Source: Alphaproteobacteria bacterium
Lineage (GTDB): Bacteria > Pseudomonadota > Alphaproteobacteria > GCA-2731375
Direction of reading: 5' to 3'
NCBI GenBank assembly: GCA_030746295.1
Contig: JASLMY010000082.1
Span: 1 to 18,509 of the forward strand
DNA: 18,509 bases
A program made the position numbers and the translations under genes. The notes beneath the pieces were generated by a model. The model made no database searches. It was not told the origin of the DNA and saw only the letters and a list, made by a program, of their open reading frames with translations. Positions 7,842-14,030 of the stretch are shown one piece after another (position 1 is the stretch's first letter; each line of letters opens with the position of its first letter).

Positions 7842-8468
7842 GTGGCGAAGGAATTGGAGGGCTTCGTCGCCAAGCTGACCGCCTTGGGCGGCGGCTCCGG
7901 CGACTCGACCGAGGTCTACGAGGCCTGGGCGCCGACCTACGAGCAGAACATGCAGCAGGATTACGGCTACGTCGCCCATCGCATCGCCGCGGCAGCGTTC
8001 GCCGAGCACTGCACCGACAAGGCGGCGCGGATACTGGACCTCGGCTGCGGCACCGGCCTCGTGGGCGAAGAGCTGGCGGGCCACGGCTTCACCCACATCG
8101 ACGGCCTCGACATCTCGCCCAAGATGCTGGCCGAGGCGGGAGCCAAGGGTGTCTATGGCGAGCTCCTGATCGCCGACATGACCGGACCGATCGACCTCGA
8201 ACACCGGCGCTATGACGGCGCCATCGGCGTCGGCTGCTTCGGCGGCGGCCATGTCGGGCCGGCGCATCTGCCCGAGATGATCCGATGCGTCCGGCCGGGC
8301 GGCCTGCTGGTCTTCTACATCAACGCCATCCCCTACGATGCGGACGACTATCCCGCCCATTTCAGCCAGCTGGAGGCGGACGGGCTCTGGCGCCTGGTCG
8401 CGACCGCGCGGTCGAACTACATGCAGGCCCTGGAGCGGCCGGGCTGGAGCGTGGTGGCGAGGCGGTGA
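7842..8468 (+). CDS. Class I SAM-dependent methyltransferase (METTL27-like)
   Basis: The 208-residue protein has the SAM-binding motif I ILDLGCGTG at 64-72, an acidic motif II end (GLDIS, 88-92) and the post-motif RPGGLLVFYIN at 151-161. The N-terminal stretch VYEAWAPTYEQNM...GY, where an Asp/Tyr-rich segment precedes motif I, resembles the METTL27 (Williams-Beuren region) branch of small-molecule methyltransferases. The acceptor cannot be read from sequence. The GTG start was chosen because it has a good ribosome site and clears the preceding gene by 46 bases. Its stop codon overlaps the start of the M19 gene as GTGA, so the two are translationally coupled and probably act on the same compound or pathway. 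Confidence 0.85.
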   Translation: MAKELEGFVAKLTALGGGSGDSTEVYEAWAPTYEQNMQQDYGYVAHRIAAAAFAEHCTDKAARILDLGCGTGLVGEELAGHGFTHIDGLDISPKMLAEAGAKGVYGELLIADMTGPIDLEHRRYDGAIGVGCFGGGHVGPAHLPEMIRCVRPGGLLVFYINAIPYDADDYPAHFSQLEADGLWRLVATARSNYMQALERPGWSVVARR

Positions 8469-9415
8469 TCTGGGACGCGCATGCCGGCTTCGAGCTGCGG
8501 GGCGTCGACGACCTGGCGACGCTCGCCATCTGGAAGGCGGCGGGCGTCGACTTCCTCTCGATCAACGTCGGCTACGATGTCAGGCCGTGGCAGGACACCG
8601 TCAAGGCGCTGGCCCTGGCGCGCGCGTGGGTGGCCGCGATGGACGGCTATCGGCTGGTCGGCACGGTGGACGAGGTCGACCAAGCCGTGGCGATGGGCGA
8701 GATGGCGGTCGCCTTCGACATCGAGGGGATGAACGCGCTCGACGGCAGCATCGAGATGGTGCGGCTTTACTACGAGCTCGGCGTCCGGCAGATGCTCTTC
8801 GCCTACAACCTCAACAACCTGGCCGGTGGCGGCTGCCATGACGAGGATTGCGGCCTGACCGACTTCGGCCGCGCCGTGGTCGCCGAGATGAACCGGGTCG
8901 GCATGCTGGTCGACTGCTCGCACACCAGCTACCGGACGACGATGGCGGCGATGGAATGCTCAGCCGATCCGGTCGTCTTCTCGCATTCGAACGCGCGGGC
9001 GCTTCGGGACCACGAGCGCAACATCCTGGATGAGCAGGCGGTTGCCTGCGCTGGCACGGGCGGCGTCGTCGGCGTGAACGGGATCGGCCTCTTCGTCGGT
9101 GACGACGACATCGGCACCTCGTCGATCGTCGACCACATCGACCACTACCTCGACCTGATCGGGCCCGAGCATGTCGGCCTCGGCCTCGACTACTTCCATG
9201 AGACCGAGGAGGTGCCAAGCCTCAGCGAAACCGTGGCGGCGAACGAGCGGTTCTGGCCCAAGTCGCAGTATCCCGGCGGCCAGGTCCGCGCGGCCGCGCC
9301 GACCCAAATACCCGGCATCGCCGAGGAGATTCTGGCCCGAGGCCACGGCGAGGCGGTCGTCAGCGCCGTCCTCGGCGGCAACTTCCGCCGCGTCGCCGGA
9401 GCGGTCTGGAAGTAG
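8465..9415 (+). CDS. Peptidase M19 (membrane dipeptidase)-like protein with altered metal site
   Basis: The 316-residue protein has the renal-dipeptidase TIM-barrel. Zinc-ligand positions recognisable by context are His6 (WDAHAGF), bridging Glu87 (AFDIEGMN), His153 (VDCSHTS), His174 (FSHSNARAL) and the base Asp242 (GLGLDYF). The usual HxD at the N-terminus reads His-Ala-Gly, so the Asp ligand is replaced by Gly8. The protein is also somewhat shorter than typical 350-400-residue members and lacks a signal peptide, so it is likely cytoplasmic. The start is GTG overlapping the methyltransferase stop by 4 bases; the longer upstream frame is simply the shadow of that gene. M19 members cut dipeptides, beta-lactams or D-Ala-containing peptides, but with the altered site the activity here is uncertain. 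Confidence 0.88.
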   Translation: MIWDAHAGFELRGVDDLATLAIWKAAGVDFLSINVGYDVRPWQDTVKALALARAWVAAMDGYRLVGTVDEVDQAVAMGEMAVAFDIEGMNALDGSIEMVRLYYELGVRQMLFAYNLNNLAGGGCHDEDCGLTDFGRAVVAEMNRVGMLVDCSHTSYRTTMAAMECSADPVVFSHSNARALRDHERNILDEQAVACAGTGGVVGVNGIGLFVGDDDIGTSSIVDHIDHYLDLIGPEHVGLGLDYFHETEEVPSLSETVAANERFWPKSQYPGGQVRAAAPTQIPGIAEEILARGHGEAVVSAVLGGNFRRVAGAVWK

Positions 9416-9518
9416 GCGGAGAGCGCGCCGAGCGCCGGTGTTCACGAAGTTCTGAGCCGAGTTGATCGTGGCGACGAAGACCCGGACCCCATCTATTCAG
9501 GCATGGAGGACGGTCGAC

Positions 9519-9980
9519 ATGACTAGGTGCACGGAAAAGCTCTACCCGGACCACTCAATCGCATGGCGGCGGCACGGCGCCATCACTTTTCTGCTGGGAT
9601 TGATCCTGACGGGCGCCATGCTGACGAGCAATGCCGGTTGGGCCAGCTCCCTCAAGGTCGAGGTCGGCTCGGGCGCCCACGGCGGCGGTCCTCACTACGG
9701 CAGCCCGTATGGCCATCGGCGCCATCACCCTGGGCTGTCGTTCTTCTATGGCTACAGCAAGCACGGCGCCCATCGCCGGCACCGCCGACACCACGGGCCA
9801 AGCGCCGGCCATCATGGCACCGGCTATGCGCCGAAGCCGGCCTACGGCTGCCGGGCGGTAACCAAGAAGGGATACGATGCCTACGGGCAGCCGGCCCTGA
9901 TCGGCGGCACCCTCTGCCAGGACGCCTATGGCCGGAGCTACATCGTCGACGGCAGCCGCCACGTCATCCACCGCTACTAG
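9519..9980 (+). CDS. Small secreted His-rich protein of unknown function
   Basis: This encodes 153 residues. A basic N-terminus is followed by a hydrophobic run (ITFLLGLILTGAMLTSNAGWA) and a likely signal-peptidase site after the Ala of GWA. The mature part opens with a His/Gly/Arg/Tyr-rich low-complexity segment with many His pairs. It ends in a more ordered tail with two cysteines (YGCRAV and GTLCQDAYGRSYIVDG) that could form a disulfide. The start ATG has GGAGGA 8 bases upstream (9505-9510); an upstream TTG at 9462 is less likely. It lies 103 bases after the M19 gene on the same strand, and its last 53 bases overlap the apparent start of the solute-binding protein. I do not recognise a family. 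Metal binding by the His-rich part is possible but only inferred. Confidence 0.75.
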   Translation: MTRCTEKLYPDHSIAWRRHGAITFLLGLILTGAMLTSNAGWASSLKVEVGSGAHGGGPHYGSPYGHRRHHPGLSFFYGYSKHGAHRRHRRHHGPSAGHHGTGYAPKPAYGCRAVTKKGYDAYGQPALIGGTLCQDAYGRSYIVDGSRHVIHRY

Positions 9981-11328
9981 GCTCGGCCCGGCTCCCCGCC
10001 GCAGCTTGCTGAAGACCTCCGCCGGCGTCGCCGGTCTGGCCGGTCTGGGCATGCTGCCGAGCCTGGCCCACGCGGGGCCGGCGGGTCCCTGGGCCGAGGC
10101 GCCGAAGAGCAAGGTCGACGGCGTCAGCTTCGTCGGCTGGCAGTACGGCGAGATCTACGCCAAGATCTCGAAGCAGTTCGAGGCCGACTGGGGCGTCAAG
10201 TTCAACCAGAACCTGTCCGGCTTCAACGAGTACTTCCAAAAGTTCAACACCACCTTCGCCGGCGGCGGCCAGGTCGATGCCGGCATGGGCTTTGCGGCCG
10301 AGCTGCGGACTTGGGCCGAGCAGGGAATCGTGGAGCCGTTGGACGGTCTGCCGGGCGTCGGCGAGTACGTCAAGGACTTCACCTCGGCGCAAAAGCAGAT
10401 CTCCAGCTTCGACGGCAAGGTCTGGGCCCTGCCCTACTTCTCCACCGTCTGGGTCTGGAATTACTACGAGGACCTACTGGAGAAGGCCGGGATCGACAAG
10501 CCGTTTTCGACCTACGACGAGCTGATCGAGCATTGCGTCAAGGCGAAGAAGGACGGCATCGCCAAGTATCCGATCCTTTGGGTCGCCGGCGTTGGCCCCG
10601 AGCAACTGCCGGGAACCTGGTACAGCCTGACCTGGAACCGGGGCGGCAGCTTCTTCGACAAGCAGGGCAACCACCAATTGGGCCCGGGCTCGGTGGCGCG
10701 CGAGACCCTGAAATGGTGGTCCGAGACCTTCACCAAGCTCGACATCGCCGATCCGGAATCGCTCAAGGTCCAGTTCACCAGCTCGGCCAAGGCCTTCATG
10801 GCCGGCCACAACCTGTACCGCGGCCCCAACCATCACTATGGCCTGAACCTGATCAACGATCCCAGCCAGTCGCCGATCGCCGGCAAGGTGAAGGTGCATA
10901 CCTTCCCGGGCGACGGTCGGACCATCGCCAACGGCGGCATCTACTTCATGAGCACCGCCTTCGGCGACAAGGAATGGGCCTGGAAGCTACTGCAGTACCT
11001 GGGTGGGCGCACCAAGGACGGGGAATACACCCAGGCCTATCGCCTGGCCAAGGACGCCATGCTGGGCGCCGGCTATCAGTCGGTGATGGACAGCAAGGAT
11101 CTCTCGGCGACCTGGAGCAAGTGGGGTGACGTGCCGACCATCCTCGGCACCTGGGGCAAGGCGACCTTCCTGGGCGAGGTCGTGTCGTCCATGGTGAAGC
11201 CCTGGCATACACCCTGGAACGACATCATCAACGTCGAGCTGCAGAAGTCGCTGACTGGCCAGAAATCGCCGGACAAGGCTTGCGACGCGATCATCGCCGG
11301 CATCGACAAGGCGAAGCGCGAGATCTGA
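9928..11328 (+). CDS. Tat-exported ABC transporter solute-binding protein (family 1, UgpB/MalE-like)
   Basis: This encodes 466 residues as drawn. The export signal is twin-arginine type (RRSLLKTSAGVAGLAGLGML ending in AHA), so the folded protein goes to the periplasm. The mature part has the layout of COG1653-type sugar or glycerol-phosphate binding proteins, including GGGQVDAGMGFAAELRTWAEQG, GKVWALPYFSTVWVWNYYED and GGIYFMSTAFGDKEWAW. The start is unclear. No ATG, GTG or TTG lies between the stop of the preceding gene and the twin-arginine motif. The nearest usable one is ATG 9928 inside that gene, with CCAGGA 5 bases upstream. This gives an odd Ala/Ser/Thr-rich leader before the RR. Two permeases follow. 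Substrate is unknown: the family covers sugars, glycerol-3-phosphate and other small solutes. Confidence 0.88.
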   Translation: MAGATSSTAAATSSTATRLGPAPRRSLLKTSAGVAGLAGLGMLPSLAHAGPAGPWAEAPKSKVDGVSFVGWQYGEIYAKISKQFEADWGVKFNQNLSGFNEYFQKFNTTFAGGGQVDAGMGFAAELRTWAEQGIVEPLDGLPGVGEYVKDFTSAQKQISSFDGKVWALPYFSTVWVWNYYEDLLEKAGIDKPFSTYDELIEHCVKAKKDGIAKYPILWVAGVGPEQLPGTWYSLTWNRGGSFFDKQGNHQLGPGSVARETLKWWSETFTKLDIADPESLKVQFTSSAKAFMAGHNLYRGPNHHYGLNLINDPSQSPIAGKVKVHTFPGDGRTIANGGIYFMSTAFGDKEWAWKLLQYLGGRTKDGEYTQAYRLAKDAMLGAGYQSVMDSKDLSATWSKWGDVPTILGTWGKATFLGEVVSSMVKPWHTPWNDIINVELQKSLTGQKSPDKACDAIIAGIDKAKREI

Positions 11329-11396
11329 TCGCGTGTTCGGATGTGGCTCGGAGCGCGCCCCGAGCCGAGCCCAACCCGCCGATACCCGACGGGGTT

Positions 11397-11422
11397 GCCC
11401 GGTGACCATTCGGTCGCCGGGC
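11397..11422 (+). terminator. Hairpin between the binding-protein and permease genes
   Basis: GCCCGGTGACC and GGTCGCCGGGC form an 11-bp stem with one G-U pair around the loop ATTC. No T-run follows, so it is not a standard intrinsic terminator. Hairpins at this place in importer operons usually protect the upstream binding-protein mRNA or reduce read-through, giving more binding protein than permease. That role is inferred from position. Confidence 0.6.
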
Positions 11423-11511
11423 GGCGCCTGTCGGCCGCCACCGACCCCGGGCCGCTCCGGGCCTTGCTCGCGACGTGTGCCGCAGGCCGTCGCTTGCTCG
11501 CTGGAGACCTG

Positions 11512-11519
11512 GGTGGAGA
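11512..11519 (+). promoter_or_regulatory. Ribosome binding site fixing the start of the first permease
   Basis: GGTGGAGA lies 6 bases before ATG 11526, favouring that start over the earlier one at 11475, which has none and adds an Arg-rich leader. Confidence 0.55.
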
Positions 11520-11525
11520 TCGAGC

Positions 11526-12476
11526 ATGAGTAGCGAGAGCACCCGGTCGTGGCGTGGCCGCCATCGTTCCGGGCGGAAGACGGGGAAGGAGCTGTCCGCC
11601 GGCCGCCTGGCCGTGGTCATGAACCTTCCCTCCTTCGTCTTAATGGCGGTGGTTCTGTTCTTCCCCCTCTGCTACGCCGCCTATCTCTCTATTTCCAAGG
11701 TCAGGATCGGCCAACTGCGCCGGGGTTTTCCGTTTCCCTACTACGGCTGGGAGAACTACGTCAGGCTGTTCGAAGACGACCTTTTCCTGCATTCGCTGCA
11801 GAACACCTTCGTCTTCTCGATAATCGTGGTCGTGACCGAGGTCATCCTGGGCCTGGCGATCGCGCTCTTGATCAATCAACAGGGCATTTGGCTATCCCGC
11901 GTTAGCCGGGTGCTGGTCCTCTTGCCCTATGCCATCCCGCCGATCGCCAATGGCCTGATTTGGGTCTACATCTACAACTTCAAGCTGGGCTTCCTGAATC
12001 GGGTGCTCTTTCAACTGGGCCTGATCGAGGAATACATCAACTGGACCGGGGTGCCGGAGACCGCCCTGTACTCGCTCACCGTGCCCTATGTCTGGCGCAC
12101 CCTGCCCTTCGCCATCCTGCTGTTCCACGCCGCCCTTCAGAGCTTGCCGCAAGAGCCCTACGAGGCGGCGAAGGTCGACGGCGCCAACGCCTGGCAGTGC
12201 TTCTGGCACATCACCCTGCCGATGATGCGGCCGATCATCGCCGTAGTGGTGATCTTGCGGACCTCGTTCGCCTTCCTCGTCTTCGACGAGGTGCTGGCCT
12301 TGACCCAGGGCGGGCCGGGCGACGCCACCTGGGTCGCCTCCTGGTTCGCCTACAAGAAATCGTTTGCCCCGCCCTTCAACATCGGGCTCGGCTCGGCTTC
12401 CGCATACGTCTTGGCGCTGCTGATCGCGATCATGGCGATCCTCTACCTCAAGTTCCTCTATCGACGGGTCGAATAG
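11526..12476 (+). CDS. ABC transporter permease, MalF/UgpA-type
   Basis: This 316-residue inner-membrane protein has about six hydrophobic helices. The first is SFVLMAVVLFFPLCYAAYLSI, followed by a periplasmic loop and helices such as VFSIIVVVTEVILGLAIALLI and VLVLLPYAIPPIANGLIWVYI. The EAA loop that docks onto the ATPase is present near the C-terminal third (YEAAKVDGANAWQCFWHITLP). The basic N-terminus (RSWRGRHRSGRK) is cytoplasmic. It starts about 200 bases after the binding-protein gene and ends 4 bases before the second permease. The pair should form the import channel for the solute captured by the upstream binding protein. No substrate can be inferred. Confidence 0.92.
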   Translation: MSSESTRSWRGRHRSGRKTGKELSAGRLAVVMNLPSFVLMAVVLFFPLCYAAYLSISKVRIGQLRRGFPFPYYGWENYVRLFEDDLFLHSLQNTFVFSIIVVVTEVILGLAIALLINQQGIWLSRVSRVLVLLPYAIPPIANGLIWVYIYNFKLGFLNRVLFQLGLIEEYINWTGVPETALYSLTVPYVWRTLPFAILLFHAALQSLPQEPYEAAKVDGANAWQCFWHITLPMMRPIIAVVVILRTSFAFLVFDEVLALTQGGPGDATWVASWFAYKKSFAPPFNIGLGSASAYVLALLIAIMAILYLKFLYRRVE

Positions 12477-12480
12477 GGCC

Positions 12481-13374
12481 ATGAGATCACGAACCGCAAC
12501 CAGCCGCGTGCTGCTCTACCTAGCGAACATCGTCACCATATTCTTTCTGCTGTTTCCGATCTTCGCGGTCGTGCAGGGCTCGGTGATGTCGGAGAAGGTG
12601 CTGCATTCCGATATCACCGCCGTCGTTCCGCCGTCGTTCACGATGGAGAATTTCCTCCTCATCCTGACCCAGGGCGAGCACCGGGCGGAGACCGAGACCA
12701 GCATCACCTCCACCTACATGCCGGACAACATCCGGGCCTTCTATCGGGCCTTCGCGAACAGCACCATCATCGCCCTTTCGGTCACCGCCATCACCTTGCT
12801 GCTCGGTGCCTCGTCCGCCTACACCATCGCCAGGCTCCGCTTCCGATGGACGCTCTGGTTCCTGCAGGCCAACCTGGTGGCGCGCTTCGTGCCGATCATC
12901 GCCCTGATGATCCCGCTCTTCGTGTTGGGCCGGGAAACGAACATGCTGAACTCGCTCACCGGCGTCATCCTGGCGGAGGTGGGCTTCCTGCTGCCCTACG
13001 CGATCTTGATACTGGCGCCCTACTTCCAGAGCTTTCCGAGCGAATTGGAGGATGCGGCTCGGGTCGACGGCTGCACCCGCTTCAGTGCTTTCGTCAGGGT
13101 GATCCTACCGCTTTCGGCGCCGGGTCTGGCGGCCTGCGGCGTCATCATGTTCATCGTCTCCTGGCACGAGCTGCTGATCCCGCTGGTGGTCAATTCCAAG
13201 CTCGAATACATGACCTTGCCGATGGTTCTTTCCAGCCTGGTGAGCGACACGAACATCCTCTTCAACGTGATGATGGCCCTGGCACTTCTGACCCTGCTGC
13301 CGACGCTGGTCTTGGTGCTCGTGCTGCAGAAGTACGTCGTCCAAGGCCTGGCCACGGGCGCTGTCAAGGGTTAG
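12481..13374 (+). CDS. ABC transporter permease, MalG/UgpE-type
   Basis: This 297-residue partner permease has an N-terminal helix (VLLYLANIVTIFFLLFPIFAVV). A long periplasmic loop of about 70 residues (Thr/Glu-rich) follows, then five more helices. The EAA loop reads LEDAARVDGCTRFSAFVRVILP near residue 190, as expected for the MalG type. The start ATG lies 4 bases after the first permease stop with AGGG just upstream, so the two are coupled. It is the last gene of the operon in this window. Importers of this kind need a MalK/UgpC-type ATPase, and none follows: the next 295 bases hold a remnant and repeats. The ATPase may be encoded elsewhere or shared with another transporter, which is common in this family. 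Confidence 0.92.
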   Translation: MRSRTATSRVLLYLANIVTIFFLLFPIFAVVQGSVMSEKVLHSDITAVVPPSFTMENFLLILTQGEHRAETETSITSTYMPDNIRAFYRAFANSTIIALSVTAITLLLGASSAYTIARLRFRWTLWFLQANLVARFVPIIALMIPLFVLGRETNMLNSLTGVILAEVGFLLPYAILILAPYFQSFPSELEDAARVDGCTRFSAFVRVILPLSAPGLAACGVIMFIVSWHELLIPLVVNSKLEYMTLPMVLSSLVSDTNILFNVMMALALLTLLPTLVLVLVLQKYVVQGLATGAVKG

Positions 13375-13452
13375 GGCGCTTTCGAGATTGGCTGGGCGCC
13401 GCATTCGTGCGTGCGTCGCGTCTGCCCCGACCGGGCACCGGCCGGCCGGCTT

Positions 13453-13531
13453 TCAAGCGTGCAATCTCACGTTCTCCGGGTCGTAGAGGGCGCGGTTGGC
13501 GGCGGCGGTGACGGCCGTTTGCTCGACGCGC
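13453..13531 (-). pseudogene. C-terminal remnant of a dimethylglycine dehydrogenase-like gene
   Basis: On the minus strand a short frame ends ...AVTAAANRALYDPENVRLHA-stop (stop at 13453-13455). This closely resembles the last residues of the intact dehydrogenase encoded at 14031-16481, which ends ...AVVAAHPALYDPDNTRLSGS. The DNA GGGTCGTAGAGGGC is also shared. Upstream of about 13531 the similarity vanishes into a palindrome, and no start or body is present. It is probably the surviving tail of a second, deleted paralogue, convergent with the permease operon. The match is short, so chance cannot be excluded. Confidence 0.5.
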
Positions 13532-13535
13532 GCCG

Positions 13536-13567
13536 CAAGGCCGACGCGGGCGCCCGCGTCGGCCTTG
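13536..13567. repeat. Perfect 32-bp GC-rich palindrome
   Basis: The left arm CAAGGCCGACGCGGGC is followed with no gap by its exact reverse complement, GCCCGCGTCGGCCTTG. As RNA it would form a very stable hairpin from either strand. It lies 162 bases after the second permease stop and has no T-run on either side. It may act as a bidirectional transcript end or a REP-type element; both are inference. Confidence 0.85.
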
Positions 13568-13581
13568 ATCGAGCCGCCGAA

Positions 13582-13608
13582 GAGAAATGGCGTCTGACCC
13601 CATTTCTC
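13582..13608. repeat. Inverted repeat around a GGTCAGAC core
   Basis: GAGAAATGG (13582-13590) and CCATTTCTC (13600-13608) are perfect 9-bp arms around CGTCTGACC. Elements of the form AATGGGGTCAGAC...CCATTT recur between genes in many proteobacteria, so this is probably a dispersed repeat of that kind. It sits 14 bases from the 32-bp palindrome. Confidence 0.65.
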
Positions 13609-13669
13609 CCGGTTCCTTCGCCGCCAGCTGCACCCTGAACCACGAGACCGCGCCTTGCTGGCGACTTGC

Positions 13670-13894
13670 TCAGTCGCTCAGCGCCCCGACGACGGGGGCG
13701 TAGGTGGCCTGAAGGCGGCAGCGGGGGCAGTCGGCGTCGAGTGCCGCCTCCACGTCGGGGAGGCAGGCGTTGTCGCCGAAGCGCTCGGCCAGCGTCGATA
13801 TCCGATACCTGCCGGTTCTGTCACACCGCGAGCAGCGCACATCGAGTATCTCGCGAGGCACATCCTGCAGGGTGGTGACGCCAGCGTCTCTCAT
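13670..13894 (-). CDS. Small zinc-ribbon-like protein
   Basis: This encodes 74 residues from the ATG chosen. Two Cys pairs, CSRC and CPRC, are about 35 residues apart and flank RTGRYRISTLAERFGDNACL...VEAALDADCP. Such a small protein with paired CxxC knuckles and a charged helix between them looks like a zinc ribbon. Similar hypothetical proteins, with an Arg-Tyr-Arg/Leu-rich stretch between the two Cys pairs, are common in alphaproteobacteria. An in-frame TTG 27 bases earlier (13921) is an alternative start. Neither start has a strong ribosome site. The role is unknown; DNA or RNA binding is only a guess. It stands alone between repeats and the dehydrogenase gene. The balanced amino-acid content and conserved-looking Cys pattern are the reasons to accept it as a gene. 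Confidence 0.6.
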   Translation of the reverse strand: MRDAGVTTLQDVPREILDVRCSRCDRTGRYRISTLAERFGDNACLPDVEAALDADCPRCRLQATYAPVVGALSD

Positions 13895-13906
13895 ATTGTG
13901 AATATG
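13892..13906. promoter_or_regulatory. AT-rich palindrome overlapping the zinc-ribbon start codon
   Basis: CATATT-gtg-AATATG is a perfect 6-bp inverted repeat that includes the presumed ATG (13892-13894) of the small gene. In such GC-rich surroundings it stands out. It could be an operator or an RNA structure at the start; no regulator is known. Confidence 0.35.
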
Positions 13907-14030
13907 GGGACACTGGATCAAAACCTGCAGGAATTTGACGAAAACTTGAACCGGCTATATCCGACGACGCCGAAGCGGAGCAGAAATTGCCTCTGGCCCC
14001 TTTTTTCGGGCGCCTGGCCGACGGTGACAG

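Larger units (their letters stand above)
13375..13669. other. Gene-poor junction between convergent gene blocks
   Basis: This stretch lies between the last permease (plus strand) and the small zinc-ribbon gene (minus strand). It holds only the dehydrogenase remnant, the palindrome and the inverted repeat listed separately. The first 78 bases after the permease stop contain a GGCCGGCCGG run but no recognisable gene. The last 60 bases show nothing identifiable. Confidence 0.6.

Noticed and set aside
6710..7873. 387-codon minus-strand frame across the lactonase-like gene
   Set aside because: It overlaps the GMC start and covers the metallo-hydrolase gene in antisense; no family features.
8285..8464. 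Upstream extension of the M19 gene
   Set aside because: This part is a shifted frame of the methyltransferase; the GTG at 8465 overlapping the stop codon is the natural start.
13364..13633. 89-codon minus-strand frame after the permease operon
   Set aside because: It is built from the palindrome and the inverted repeat in a different frame from the dehydrogenase remnant. It is Arg/Pro-rich and has no similarity.
13960..14030. Possible terminator or dispersed repeat near GGCCCCTTTTTTCGGGCG
   Set aside because: It has a T-run, but no clean stem could be paired with it. I could not confirm that the segment is a known repeat.
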